DNA of 64,000 nt, taken from Narthecium ossifragum (taxonomy: Eukaryota; Streptophyta; Magnoliopsida; Dioscoreales; Nartheciaceae). The stretch is from the NCBI GenBank assembly GCA_963920575.1, contig OY986965.1, positions 21,836,047 through 21,900,046 of the forward strand. Direction: 5' to 3'. Below the pieces are notes generated by a model. The model searched no databases, was not told the origin of the DNA, and saw nothing but the letters and a program-made list of their open reading frames with translations. Shown piece after piece: positions 47,088-58,890 of the stretch (positions within the stretch are counted from its first letter, which is position 1; each line of letters starts with the position of its first letter). Position numbers and translations under genes: made by a program.

Positions 47088-47428
47088 TGTGAGGACCCGT
47101 TCCTCCAACCTGGTCCGACCGCATTGGGTCGAGGGTCTGGTTTTGTGATTTGGCTCGGTTGGCCTTGGTTTGCGATCGGTTGATCGCATCACTGCTTTTG
47201 GACACCATGGGCAATTTGGTAAAATTAAGCCCTGGTGGTCGGTTTCACACCTGCGTAATGCACATACAGCCTTGATTGATGTATGTGATTGAATAGACAC
47301 AGTATAGTGTTCGGGATCGACAGATCCGGACGAGATTGCGAAGAGATATCGCAATTTGGGGTTTAGTCGGACTCGGTCCGATTAAACTGGCTAGACTAGG
47401 TCGGTTTAGCCACTTAAGTTGCTAAACC

Positions 47429-47493
<65 letters not shown>

Positions 47494-50227
47494 CTCTTTT
47501 CTCTTTTCTTCTCCCCCGTGCCCGACCTCCCTCTTTTTTCTCCTTTCTTCTCCTCCGCTCGCGACCGCGCCGGCCCTCTCCCCTCCTCCGGAGCTCCTTC
47601 GCCATCACCGCCGGCCACGTCCCTCCCGAGCTCTCCTCGTCCTCTCCTTTCCCCCGAAACCATGCGGCCTCGCCTTCCCTCTTCTTCCCTTCTCTTCTCG
47701 TCGTGCGTGAATGACGGACTCCCGGCGATCTGGAGGTGGCGGCGGCGGCGAGGGCCTACTCCTTCCTTCCCTTCCCGCGGCCGCTCTTCTCCCCCTATCT
47801 TCCTTCTTCTCCAGCGACGGCTATGGGTAAGGGAGTGTCCGGTGGACTCCCAGTGACTCCAGGCGGCTCTCCGATGAGCTGGAGACGACGACAGTGATGG
47901 AGGACGGCGGATCACGGCGGATTAGCAAGGATTGAAGACTGGATTGGAGTTTAAGGTAGGGTTTCTACCTTAACTTTGGGTTAAGCTTAAGTTAGGGTTT
48001 GGTTGTTTGATTTGTTGATTACTTAGTGGTTTTCTTTGCTCTAATTAGTCCCTTGATGCATTCTTAGTAACTGATTGAAGCTTCATGTGATTTGATTTGG
48101 GTTTTATCCGGATTTTAGCAAGTTTTTCCCAGATTTTTAGAAGCCCTGTTTTTCTGCTAGCTGAGCTGTTCAAGCTCAGATCGTGGCTCGTATGTGCATG
48201 ATCTCGTCTGATCATAAGCATGAGAGTTGTAGATCTTTGAATCTACTTTCCATTGCCGCTGGTTTCATGATTTTTGGATTTATATACGATTTTTGGTGAA
48301 TGTTCTCCTAAACTACTGCGAAGCAGGAATTAAGAAATTAGTTAGTTAATTAAGTGGAAATTAGACATCAATTAGACTCAATTCTTGGACATGACACTCC
48401 TAACATGCAATTGAATACATGATTAAGTTTGATTTCAAGTTTGACGTCGTTTGGACGTCAATTCGGTGAGATTTCATCGCTTTTGGCTGAAGACCGAAAT
48501 ACGTGGTTTTCATCTATTTTCGTTCATCCGTTTGAATTGGATTTCGGGTATACGTATTGAGAACCACTAATGAGCATGTATGTTAAGTTTCGCATTAATT
48601 GGATGGACATAGTGAAACCTAGGTTACACCCTAATCTTGTCGACTATATATAATTAAAGCATGATTAATCAATTATAACTTGTCTAATTCATCTACTATC
48701 CTGTATTGACGTTTTTAGCAGTATTCGGTAGATACATGATGATTTGATAAGTTTTGGGAGATTAATCTCTCGATTTCTACACGGTTATTTATGTTGCTAA
48801 TCTTCTAGCTTAATTAGCAATTGATTATGAAGTATGCTTAGTATCCATGTAATTTTTGGTAGAATGCTATCTATATATGTATTGCATACATTTATGTATC
48901 TAAGCCCTATGTGAGGCTTGTGTTTGAACCAATGGAGTCATGCCCCTTGGGATGTTTAGATAATTAAATGGGTCGAAGGTGTGCCTTAGTTGATGTATAT
49001 TGTATTTGTGGTTGATTGTTGTAATTGTGTGGCTGGGGGGTGTGCCTCTTTGTAGAAATTGCGGTTGACGGCTATGGATACCATCGTAATGCCGAAATTT
49101 GAATTGAGATGTTCGTTTACAGCCTGTGTTGCTGTTGTTGTGGTAGATAGATCTGTAACTGTTTTAGACCCCTTGTTGTGTTCACCCTTTGGCAAGCTGT
49201 AGGCTACGCCTAGCCCTGTATGTTGTGATGTCATATTGTTGCATGCTTATATTTCTGTATCTCTATGCCTGAGCATTGTATGCATCTTGATTGCATTAGA
49301 AGCATTAAGGATAGGTGGTAGGCGATGGATTCGATTGCTGATCCGGGGTTCTCGGGTAGCCCAGATCTAGCCCTAGGACCGGGGATGGATAGTCGAGGAT
49401 TAGGGCGTGATTGTCATTAATAATTATGTTTTATATCATTTGAGGTTATTGTTATAGTCGACCATGTTTGATATTCTTGTACTTGAGGTGTAGAGGTCGT
49501 GTCGGATCTCCAAGGCTAAGCGTTAAGGTTGGTTGTCGATGTCCCTGACATGTGTGTCCCCATGAGAGATGGTATGACTGTGCAGGGTGGTACCTGGACA
49601 GGAGCCCGCAGTCTTTGTTTCCTCTCGTTTGTTCTTGGGTGAGGGTGGGATCTGGACAGGAGCCCTCGGGAATCGACGCGGTTATGGGGCCCCTTGGCAT
49701 ACCTTAGGCTTAGGCGGAGAACAACACAGTTGAAGTTTCCCTTCCTTTCTGTGCGACGTAGAGTAGAACTCTACAGGGCATTGTTGCTCACCCTATCTGG
49801 GTTGCATCGGCGATGCAGGTCGATGCAGTTCCTTTTTTCAGGTGTTCTTCTAGAAGATGACGCTATATTCCAAAGTGATCGAGGACTTGGAGCTTCAAGG
49901 AGTTCTTCTACAGTTCATTTACAGTTTTAATCAATGATGTATAATCTGATGTATCCAAGAACAGAATTATATGATTATTAATTCAGTTGTGATTGAGAGA
50001 TGTTGCAATATTCTTTAATGTAATGATGTTGAAGTTGTAAAATTATAAAATGTACATGTTTCTTGTGTTATAATTATAAAGGGGATTCTGCCGAAATTTT
50101 TATGAACTTGATGATTAAATTGTTTAAATTCATAGCAGTTATATATTTGTGCGCCTATTAATGATGTAAACAGGTTTAGGTGGCTCACGCCTCGATCTGG
50201 ATGGGTTTTCTGGGTTGGGTCGTGACA
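47088..50227 (+). mobile_element. Solo LTR, 3.14 kb, sense, nested
   Basis: Begins TGTGAGGACCCGTTCC and ends GGGTTGGGTCGTGACA, flanked by exact agact (47083-47087 and 50228-50232). Opposite orientation to the LTR it sits in and to 43127-45562. Near its end ttgctcaccctatctgggtt is the reverse complement of the family landmark. Confidence 0.92.
47432..47490 (+). repeat. (CT)n microsatellite in solo LTR
   Basis: About 29 CT units, 345 bases into the solo LTR. The antisense relatives have GA-rich tracts at the matching place (about 45200-45265 and 50660-50790). Confidence 0.95.
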
Positions 50228-51062
50228 AGACTCAATGTTCTATAACTCACATGTTGAATATCAGACGAGATTATGCATGAATGAGTCAAGATCTGAGCTT
50301 GAACTGTTTGGTTCAAATGAAAAATAGAACTTCGATGAAAATCCGAGAAAAACTTGCATAAATCCGGCTTAAATCCAAATCAAATGGCACCAAACTTAAA
50401 TCAGTTATTCAACAAGCCTAAAAGCATCATATAATACAAAGAAATAAAAGAACAATCAAACAAAACCCTAGATTTAGCTTAAACACAAGGTTAAGGTAGA
50501 AACCCTACCTTATTTCGTTAATCCGGCCTTAATCCCTGCTTAATCCAAATCCACTCCAAGATCTCTCTCTCTCCGCCATTGTCATCGCCTCCAAGCTCGC
50601 CGGGAGTTGCCGGGTTCAACTGAGGTCCGCCAGGAGCTGTCCGATGTCTAGCTTCCTTCACGACGGGAAGAGGGAAGAGGGAAGAGAGGGAATTGGGAGG
50701 GAGAGAAGGGAAAAGAAGAAAAGAGAAGAAGAGAAAGGGGATCGGGTGGAGGAAAAAAAGAGAAGGGGAGAGAGAAAGGGTATTTATACTAAAGTTATAT
50801 TCAATCTCGGCCGTTTGTTTCAATTTTTCCCGATCGAGAGCGTCCATAAGGATCTAATCAATCACATATATCAATCTAAGACCGTATGTGCACTACGTGG
50901 GTGTGAAACCCAACTGCACAAGGGCAGATTACCAAAATGCCATTGGAGCTGCAACGATTGAAGTGGTCGTTGAACAAGACCAACCGGGCCAAAACCAACC
51001 AAGCCAGACCCTCGACCTAACGTGGCCGAACCAGATATAGAGGGACGGGTCCTCACAGCAAG

Positions 51063-52353
51063 TATGTAGCTGCAGGAAGTTGGGATTGACAGGACTTTCT
51101 TGTGTACATGGCATTGTATATATATTTAAAATGAGGAGGAGGCCTGAGGACTATGTCTTTCCATAGTGCAAGAAGGGGACCTACTTGATCGCATACAAAC
51201 ATCACATCAGACCTTTTAATGGTCACAAGCTATGGAAGAGGGTTGGTCCTGACAACATTTTATCCCCAGCCTATAAAAAGCAGCCTGGAAGACCCAAAAG
51301 CTGAGGAGAAGGGGCTCAGAAGAGGGGCCAAGCAGTCAAAAGTTCAAGAGGAGACACACAATTGTTAGGTGCACCAATTGTTGGGAGTAGGGACATAATA
51401 GAAGGACCTGCACAAAACCCCATCAACAAGAACTCATGATAACATGTACTTCAATGTAGGTGAATCAACAGGTCCCTGTACATGTGATGCACTGGTATTG
51501 TATATGTTGCACATCCACTAGCGTAGTAATTTATGTCTCATATGCATGTCATGAACAATAATGTTGAAGTACCAGTGGGACCCATTGGGAGAGGCAGGGG
51601 TAAGGTCTTGGGACCTGGAGTTGTGGAGACACCTATCAAGGTAGATTTATTGTTGTGTTGTATATATGTTGCTAAGTCTGTTAAACCTCACTTGGAAGAC
51701 CCAGTTATAAGTTTGCTCTATGTTTGCTAAGTGTTTGCTAGATTGGTTATATATCTGATTTCTTTTAGTTTTGTGTTCTATATATTAGATCTGTGTTCTT
51801 TAGGGTGTTTGACTGATTTCTTTGTTGCATTTGTGTTGCATCTATTGCTACCTATAGGAGGACCATATGCAAACAAGTATCCACCAACCATCAAGACAGC
51901 CATGGATACCTGGGGGGATAGCAAATGCAAGCAACAAGAGTGGAAACAAATAACATAAGGAGGGGTGCAGGAAGAGGATCAATGGCAGCAACACCAGGAG
52001 CAATGGGCAGAGGGGGAGCAGCAACCCTTGCTTCTGAGGGGAGGGGTGTAGGAAGAGGAGCCAGGGCAGTAACACCGAGAGCACCAAGGGGAAGGAGAGC
52101 AAGAGTAGCAACACGAGGTGCAAGAGTACCAAGTGCATCAGGTGCAACACCAGTACATGGCTGGATACCTGCAACAGTTCATCCAAACTTCTACATGCCT
52201 GGACAAGTCAACCATTTAAATCACAACACCAATGATCACATCCCTAACAAGGAACAAGTCAACCATCACCTTCACAAGCCCAAGATGAATGGTGTCAGGT
52301 TTATGATCTTAAAGGCAAGCCAGTTACTGCTCCCACCAGGACTCCAAGGGTAG
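51063..52353 (+). pseudogene. MULE transposase piece: SWIM finger and RG tail
   Basis: Resumes directly after the solo-LTR stack. It reads CSCRKLGLTGLSCVHGI, the CXC..CXH SWIM zinc finger, then RRRPEDYVF, a TAG, FNGHKLWKRVGPDNIL and KQPGRPK. The tail is Arg/Gly/Ala-rich (GRGRGK near 51590; GRGVGRGARAVTPRAPRG near 52050), as in many MULE transposases. The stop position is uncertain because the frame is broken. Confidence 0.85.
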
Positions 52354-52801
52354 CTAGTAGAGCCTCTTTCTCCCATGTGCAACAACAAGTCAGAAAGTAG
52401 GGTCTCATGTTTGTGTAGTTGGTGTCTGCAATGGACAAAACCATAGATTTTTTATAACATCTTGGTGTAATATGCTTGTGTTTGTAATGACACAGCTGTT
52501 ATGTACCTGTTGTATGTTTAATTTTTTTGAAACTGAAACCTAGTGGATATGCATACAATTGTCAAAGAAGTATGTACATTGTTGTATTGATAATACAAGT
52601 TCTCCAATTCAGATTTACATGTTTGTGTTGAGAATACATGCCCACCACTATTGATCTGCTCTGTTGTTCAACTTTGTGCAAGTTAAACTTAAATAAAAGG
52701 AAACCCAAACAATTTAAACATATACAAGTTAAACTTTGTGCAAATGAAACCCAAACAATTTCATTCATTCAACACACCAAAGGAAGTTACATCAACTAAG
52801 A
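52354..52801. other. Short spacer between convergent MULE genes
   Basis: AT-rich, no coding segment seen. It should contain the 3' ends of the MULE transposase (+) and of the GRF gene (-). Confidence 0.5.
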
Positions 52802-52930
52802 TTACAGGAATACAAACACAAGAAAAACACACAACAGTACTATGGCTAACCACAATTTCCTATTTTTGTTTTGTAGTTTCTTCACCTCTAACACCAACAC
52901 ATTGTTTTCATCTTCTCTATGTTGGCAACA

Positions 52931-55184
52931 TGTCGCGCCCCGACCCGCGTAGGCCCAACCGGGCAGGGCGACGCGAAGCGGAACCTAACTTACTACGGAA
53001 ATTTTTGGCGAGGTTTCCCTCTATTCGTAGTGGTTACCCTAACAATCACAACCATCCTGTATTATACAAATATTATAAACTTCAAAGACTGAAACTGGAT
53101 ATTTATATACAATCCTCAAATAGGGAAATTATACATTTATCACTCCCGTAGGAGACTATCTATAACAAAAGGGTAAAGATTGGAAGATCGCCACCTCTCA
53201 AGTACCGCCAGACGCCGCCACGTCACCAAACACCGGCCCGGTAGGGGAGACCGAAGAAGAGCTAACGCCAGCACCTGCAAAACGCAGCCCGGATAGGAGT
53301 GAGCACTAAGCTCAGCAGGGACACTACATTACGACACTCACAAGGGAGGGAACACAACTGTGTCGCCCCCAAGTCTATCCAAGGTGTATACAAGGGTCCC
53401 ATAACCCTACCAGAAGTCCGTGAACGCAGGCCCAAAACACTGCAACTCTCAACAAGACACAGAACACTGTTTGGCGGGCCAGGACACCGCTGGGCAGGCA
53501 CTCCTCCTCCCAAGAGTTTAGGAACACCGGACTCCGGCTACACTTCGAATACAACTTGAAGTCGACACGACCTCTAAACATCGAACAATCATGTATTCAA
53601 GTCAAACTAACCCTATCATCGAAAACGACTGAATACTACAAATCGAGTCCTGGACCAAGCTACCCGCAACGGTCCTAGAGCTAGATCCGGGCTACCCGAA
53701 AGCCCCGGATCGGCAACGCCCTACACAGATGCAACTAATGCGCAACACAATGCATGTTATGGACATGCGCAAGATAATACAAATAAACATGCAACAGTAT
53801 GTGATGATATACAATAACAAGGTCTGGGCACGGCACACTGCCGGCCCGGGGTGGTGAGCAGGTAAATAAGGTCTAAGGAGCTGCTGCAGTGGTGCCACCA
53901 CCAACTGCCAGCAGTCCACCACAACACCTGCACCGGGAAGCAGCCCCGCAAACAACAGCTTATATATATCACAGATAAAGCCCTCGGCGCACGCCGGAAT
54001 GCAAGGCTAAGGAAAGCTGTAGGGCTACCCGCCCGTTTATTCTAAACATCCCGGGAGTCATCACTCCCCCGGTTCACCACTGCCCCTATTATAGGGCTAA
54101 CATGCTTAATCGTATATACAAGGTATAAAGCGATAAGGAAAATCGACATACCAAGCCCCGCGGGCAAAAACCAGGAAAAACTCACTCTGCTGCTGAAGGA
54201 TCGATCCTTCCCAATGCAAGGATCGATCTTTTAAGTAACAGTGAGCTTCCCTCACTATCGAGACAAGGAAGATTGATCCTTCCTCCCAGGAAGATCGATC
54301 TTTCTCGAAACAGAGGGCACCCTTCGCTTTGCACCAAGAAAGATCGATCCTTCCTTCCAGGAAGATCGATCTTCTTCGTGACGAAGGGTAACCATGCTAC
54401 CCAAGAACCGGGATCGATCTTCTCCAAGCAGGAGATCGATCCTTCATCGGGCATAGCATGATCAACCCAGAGGGATCGATCCTTCCTTCAAGGGGGATCG
54501 ATCCTAATGGGTTCTCCGGCGTACTTCGGACGAGAAATACCGCCGGAGGAGACATCCAAACTTAACGAAACTCTGGGATCTGATAGATCAAGATCCCACG
54601 AGTCCAAAACCGGTGAAAACACGAGAAACAAACATGCATGTAGAGAGATCTAATTAAAAGAACACAATCAAACCGGAAACTCCAAAAACCCGGAATAAAA
54701 GTAGGTAGGAATCCCTACCGGAGCAAGAGCAGCTTAGATCCAAGCAGCTAGGCCTTGGATCGTCCTCAAACGCCTTCAAAAATCGCAAGATCTGAGCTCA
54801 AATCTCCAGATTTCAAAAGGGATTCAAGGAAGAAAGTCTCGTTTGCTTTATAGGCAAACGAACCGACTTATGAATGATCCATCCTTCCCTAGGCAAGGAT
54901 CGATCCTTCATGACGATCACACTTGACTTTCTGGCACAAGAAGATCGATCCCTTAGCTAGAGAAGGTTGATCCTCTTTGTGCTGAAAGCTAAACTTAGGC
55001 AAGAACTCAAGCCTAAGTCCGGATCTTTCGATCCCGGGTCCCACTAACCGATCTAACCAAATATTACCACAAACATAGTCAGTGTGTGCACACGCGGGTG
55101 TGAAACAAGCTGACAAGGCGTAATTTACCAAATTGTCCTTGATGTCCACGACGAGCCACAGGAGTAGAGGGACGGGTCCTCACA
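52931..55184 (-). repeat. 3' LTR of the Tekay element
   Basis: 2254 bases, TGTCGCGCCCCGACCC to GACGGGTCCTCACA on the plus strand. Contains the family landmark (cggataggagtgagcactaa at 53290) and the GATCGATC palindrome array. Confidence 0.95.
54190..54510. repeat. Array of GATCGATC palindromes in Tekay LTR
   Basis: About ten copies of gatcgatc or one-base variants in 320 bases, usually with flanking aagg..cctt or ggaa..ttcc, so each can form a short hairpin and neighbours can pair. A smaller cluster follows near 54895-54970. Confidence 0.9.
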
Positions 55185-55210
55185 TCCTAATACCCTTAAA
55201 GGAAATCTCG
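55185..55210 (-). other. Polypurine tract region of the Tekay element
   Basis: On the minus strand the bases before the 3' LTR read ctttaagggtattagga, a degenerate purine tract at the expected place for plus-strand priming. Confidence 0.5.
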
Positions 55211-55258
55211 TCCCGAGATTCGATAAAGGTAGGGCTCGGAACAAAAGAAACAGCTACA

Positions 55259-58200
55259 CTAGAAGACAGGACAAAAGTTACCTCGAGAAGGGAACAAGTG
55301 CGGATACTCTTGCCGCATGCGCCCCTCGCGCTCCCAAGTCATCTCCTCGACACCTCTGTGCCTCCACAGTACCTTGACCAAGGGAATCGTCTTGCCCCGC
55401 AAGACCTGAACCCTCCGGTCAAGTACTCGAACAGGCTGCTCCACAAACGTCGCGTCTGACTCAAGCTCGATGTCGTCCACTCTGACGACCTGGGATGGGT
55501 CGGGATGGTACTTCCTCAGCATCGACACGTGAAAAGTCGGGAGCACAGCAGACATGTTCTGAGGAAGGTCCAAGCTGTAGGTTACCTCGCCGACCCTCTC
55601 TAAGATCTCAAACGGCCCGACGAACCTCGGGGCCAACTTGCCCCCGCTGCCAAACCTGAGAGAACCTCTGTAGGGTGCTGCCCGCAGGAACACACTGTCG
55701 CCAACTGCGAACTCAAGTGGTCGTCGCCTCTGATCTGGATAACTCTTCTGCCGGCTCTAAGCCATCAGAAGCCTCTGCCTGATCTGCACTAACCTCTCTG
55801 ACGACCTCCTGACGATGTCTGGACCGGTGAGTGGAGCCTCTCCAACCTCTGTCCAGCAGACTGGGGAACGACACGGCCTACCATACAATGCCTCGAAAGG
55901 TGCTACTCCAAGACTGGACTGGTAGCTGTTGTTGTAGGCGAACTCCACCAAGGGAACGTGCTCCTCCCAGCTGCCTCCTGCGTCGAGGACACATGCTCTC
56001 AGCATGTCCTCCAAGATCTGGATCGTCCGCTCTGACTGCCCGTCTGTCTGCGGATGAAACGCCGTACTGAAGGTCAGGAGTGTGCCAACTGCCTCCTGGA
56101 AGCCCCGCCAGACCCTGCTGGTGAACCTAGGGTCACGGTCTGACACGATAGATATAGGAAGCCCGTGTAGTCTGACTACCTCTCGGACGTACAAACCGCC
56201 CAACCTGTCAGACGTTTCTGTCGTCCGCATAGGCAAGAAGTGCGCCGATTTGGTCAATCGATCAACGATGACCCAAATCGCGTCATTTCCCCTAGGAGAC
56301 CTCGGTAGCCCGGTCACGAAGTCCATCGTGATGTGCTCCCACTTCCACTCAACTAGTGGAAGCGGCTGTAGTAACCCCGGAGTCTGCTGGTGCTCTGCCT
56401 TAACCTTCTGACAGGTAAGGCAACGTGATACGAACTCCGTCACTGCTCTCTTCATCCCGCGCCACCAGAACTGTCGCCGAAGATCCTGGTACATCTTGGT
56501 GCCGCCAGGATGAACTGCAAAGCGAGAGTGGTGGAATTCTCGCAGGACGTCGTCTCGAAGAACTGGATCTGCTGGAACCGCTACTCTGCCTCGGAACCGT
56601 AGCCCTCCGTCTGGCGATACTGTCCAGTCTCCGTCTGCGCCCTCTGTGCCCGCTGCTGTGCGTAACTCCTTGAGCTCTGGGTCACTGTGCTGTGCCTCTA
56701 ACACTCTGGCTAGAACTGCTGGCATACTCTGCACTGTGTAGAGGAAGCTGCTGGATCCCCGATCCTCAAACTCGAGCCCCAACTGGCCCGCCGTCTCTAG
56801 AGCTTGCCACTGCCGCGCTGACAACCCTGCAACTGCTGCCTTGGTATCTCTCACCTGTCTGCTCCGCGCGTCTGCTACGACGTTTGCCTTACCAGGATGG
56901 TAATGCAACTCGAAGTCGTAGTCCTCCAGTAGCTCCATCCAGCGTCGCTACCTCAGGTTGAGGTCACGTTGGCTGAAAACGTGCCTCAAGCTCTTATGGT
57001 CCGAGAAGACAGGAAACTTCTCGCCATAGAGGTAGTGACGCCAGGTCTTCAGGGCGAAGACCACCGCTGCAAGCTCCAAGTCATGGGTCGGGTAGTTCCT
57101 CTCATGGTTCTTCAACTGGCGAGAACCATAGGAAACTGCGTGGCCCTCCTGCATGAGGACACACCCCAAACCCTCACCACTAGCGTGACAGTAGACACTG
57201 TAACCAACGCCTCGCTCGGGGACGATCAGCACCGATGCACTGGTCAACCTGGTCCTCAGCTCCACGAAGGCTCGCTCACAAGCATCATCCCACATGAAAG
57301 GGACGGCCTTCTGCGTCAGTCTGGTCAACAGCCCGGTGACTCTGGAGAAGTCCCGCACGAACCGCATGTAGTACCCCGCCAGGCCTAAGAAGCTACGGAC
57401 CTCGAACACTATCCTCGGTCTCTGCCACTGTACCACTGCCTCGACCTTGGCGGGGTCAACTGAGATCCCTGCTGCCGACACCACGTGTCCAAGGAACCCC
57501 ACTTGTGTAAGCCAGAACTCGCACTTGGAAGCCTTGGCATAAAGCCGATGCTCCCTAAGTAGCTGCAACACTGTCGCCAAGTGTCGCTCGTGCTCCACCT
57601 CTGACCGGGAGTAGATGAGAATGTCGTCGACGAACACCACCATGAACTCGTCTAGGAAGGGCTGGAAGATCCTCTGCATGAGATCCATGAACGCTGCTGG
57701 TGCGTTCGTCAGCCCAAACGGCATCAACACGAACTCGTACAGGCCATACCGAGTCCGGAATGCCGTCTTCGGGATGTCGCAATCCCGAACCCTCAACTGG
57801 TGGTAGCCGGTGCGGAGATCGATCTTCGAGAACACTGAAGATCCTCTCAACTAGTCAAACAGGTCATCGATCCGCGGCATCGGATACCTGTTCTTCACCG
57901 TCACCCTGTTGAACCGCCTGTAGTCTATGCAAAGTCTAAGGGTACCATCCTTCTTCTTTGCGAACAACACTGGCGCCCCCCAGGGAGACATGCTGGGACG
58001 GATGAAGCCTCTGCTGATAAGCTCGTCTAGTTGGGTCCTCAACTCACTCTGCTCTGCTAGTGCCATACTGAAAGCTGGGAGAGAGATCGGTGCGGTACCT
58101 AGTGCTAGGTCGATCTCAAAATCGACCTCTCTGGGTGGTGGAAGCCCTGGCAACACCTCGGGAAATACGTCGGTGTAGTCGCACACAATCCTGGGAAAAC

Positions 58201-58890
58201 TGCGCTGCTGCACTCCCTCAGAACCGGACAGGGACAGGCTGGCCAACAAGGCTGAGAGCTCGCTGCCACGTCTCCCAAGACCACAAGCAAAGGAATCGGC
58301 GGAGAACCGATCCCCCAACAACACAAACCGTGTCCCGTCGGGTGTCCAAGCAACCACCCTCAGGCGACCACAGTCGATGACGGCCCGGTATGCTGCCAAC
58401 CAATCCATACCGAGTATCACGTCAAAGCCGGTCATGTCTAGCACCCGCAGGTCTAGACAGACCCGGAGGCCTCCAACCTCCAAGGAACAAGATCGACAGA
58501 CCTGGTTCACCCTGACCGCTCCGCCGATCGGTGAGTCTACAGACTGTGCCACCTCTAGCCGACTCGTCTCTAACCCTAGCGATGCCACACACATGCTAGC
58601 AATGTAGGAGTGAGACGCCCCAGAATCTATCAGCACATCTACTAAGGAACTAGAAAGCTGAAAGATACCTCTGAGGATGGATGGCTCTGCCGCTGCCTGC
58701 TGATACTGTCGCGGCTGCTGATACTGCTGCGGCTGCTGGTACTGCTGCGGCTGCTGGTACTGCTGTGGCTGCTGGTACGGCGGTGGCTGCTGGCACTGCA
58801 ACGGCTGCTGGTACTGCGGTGGCGGCTGATACAGCTGGACGGTGTCCTGCCGCTCACAAACTGGGAGGGCAAACACCAGCCCCCGATGGC
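55259..58890 (-). pseudogene. Tekay pol: protease, RT, RNase H, integrase, chromodomain
   Basis: One frame from 58876 to the stop at 55259. Seen: protease [35 protein letters not shown] and [11 protein letters not shown]; RNase [16 protein letters not shown], where His replaces the Asp expected in YCDAS; integrase HH-CC region (HHSRFAVHPGG, CLTCQKVKAEHQ) and core MDFVTGLP, VSDRDPRFTS and HPQTDGQSERT; and a chromodomain-like end (LDRRVQVLRGKTIPLVKVLW). Three TAG stops, at 57851, 56948 and 55757, each fall where the family has Gln (FDQL, NLRQRRW, AQSRQKSY). Confidence 0.93.

Larger units (their letters stand above)
42457..51057 (-). mobile_element. Solo LTR (antisense) holding two nested solo LTRs
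   Basis: Plus-strand ends TGTCACGCTGTGAG and GACGGGTCCTCACA are flanked by exact gcaag (42452-42456 and 51058-51062). Removing the two inner LTRs and their duplications leaves about 3.0 kb, the length of the longest inner relative. Shared landmarks such as cgggtaggagtgagcaa.aagctca (42890) mark the family. Confidence 0.88.
30284..52353 (+). pseudogene. MURA-type (MULE) transposase torn by four insertions
   Basis: The coding pieces are 30284-30308, 34424-34870, 38201-39338, 40791-41126, 41904-42456 and 51063 to about 52350. Each breakpoint is an insertion with an exact 5-bp duplication: gcctc, gtttg, gtaac, gcaag. Between pieces the protein resumes in the expected order: N-terminal PB1-like region, acidic linker, MuDR DNA-binding domain, MULE DDE core, SWIM finger, Arg/Gly-rich tail. 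The start MAAKTAEP at 30284 is cut after eight codons. Many in-frame stops and a few frameshifts show it is long dead. An intron at 41127-41903 separates the DDE exons. The convergent GRF gene lies at its 3' end. Confidence 0.88.

Noticed and set aside
47406..47915. 169-codon Arg/Glu-rich frame on the minus strand
   Set aside because: Translation of a CT microsatellite and GC-rich sequence within a solo LTR.
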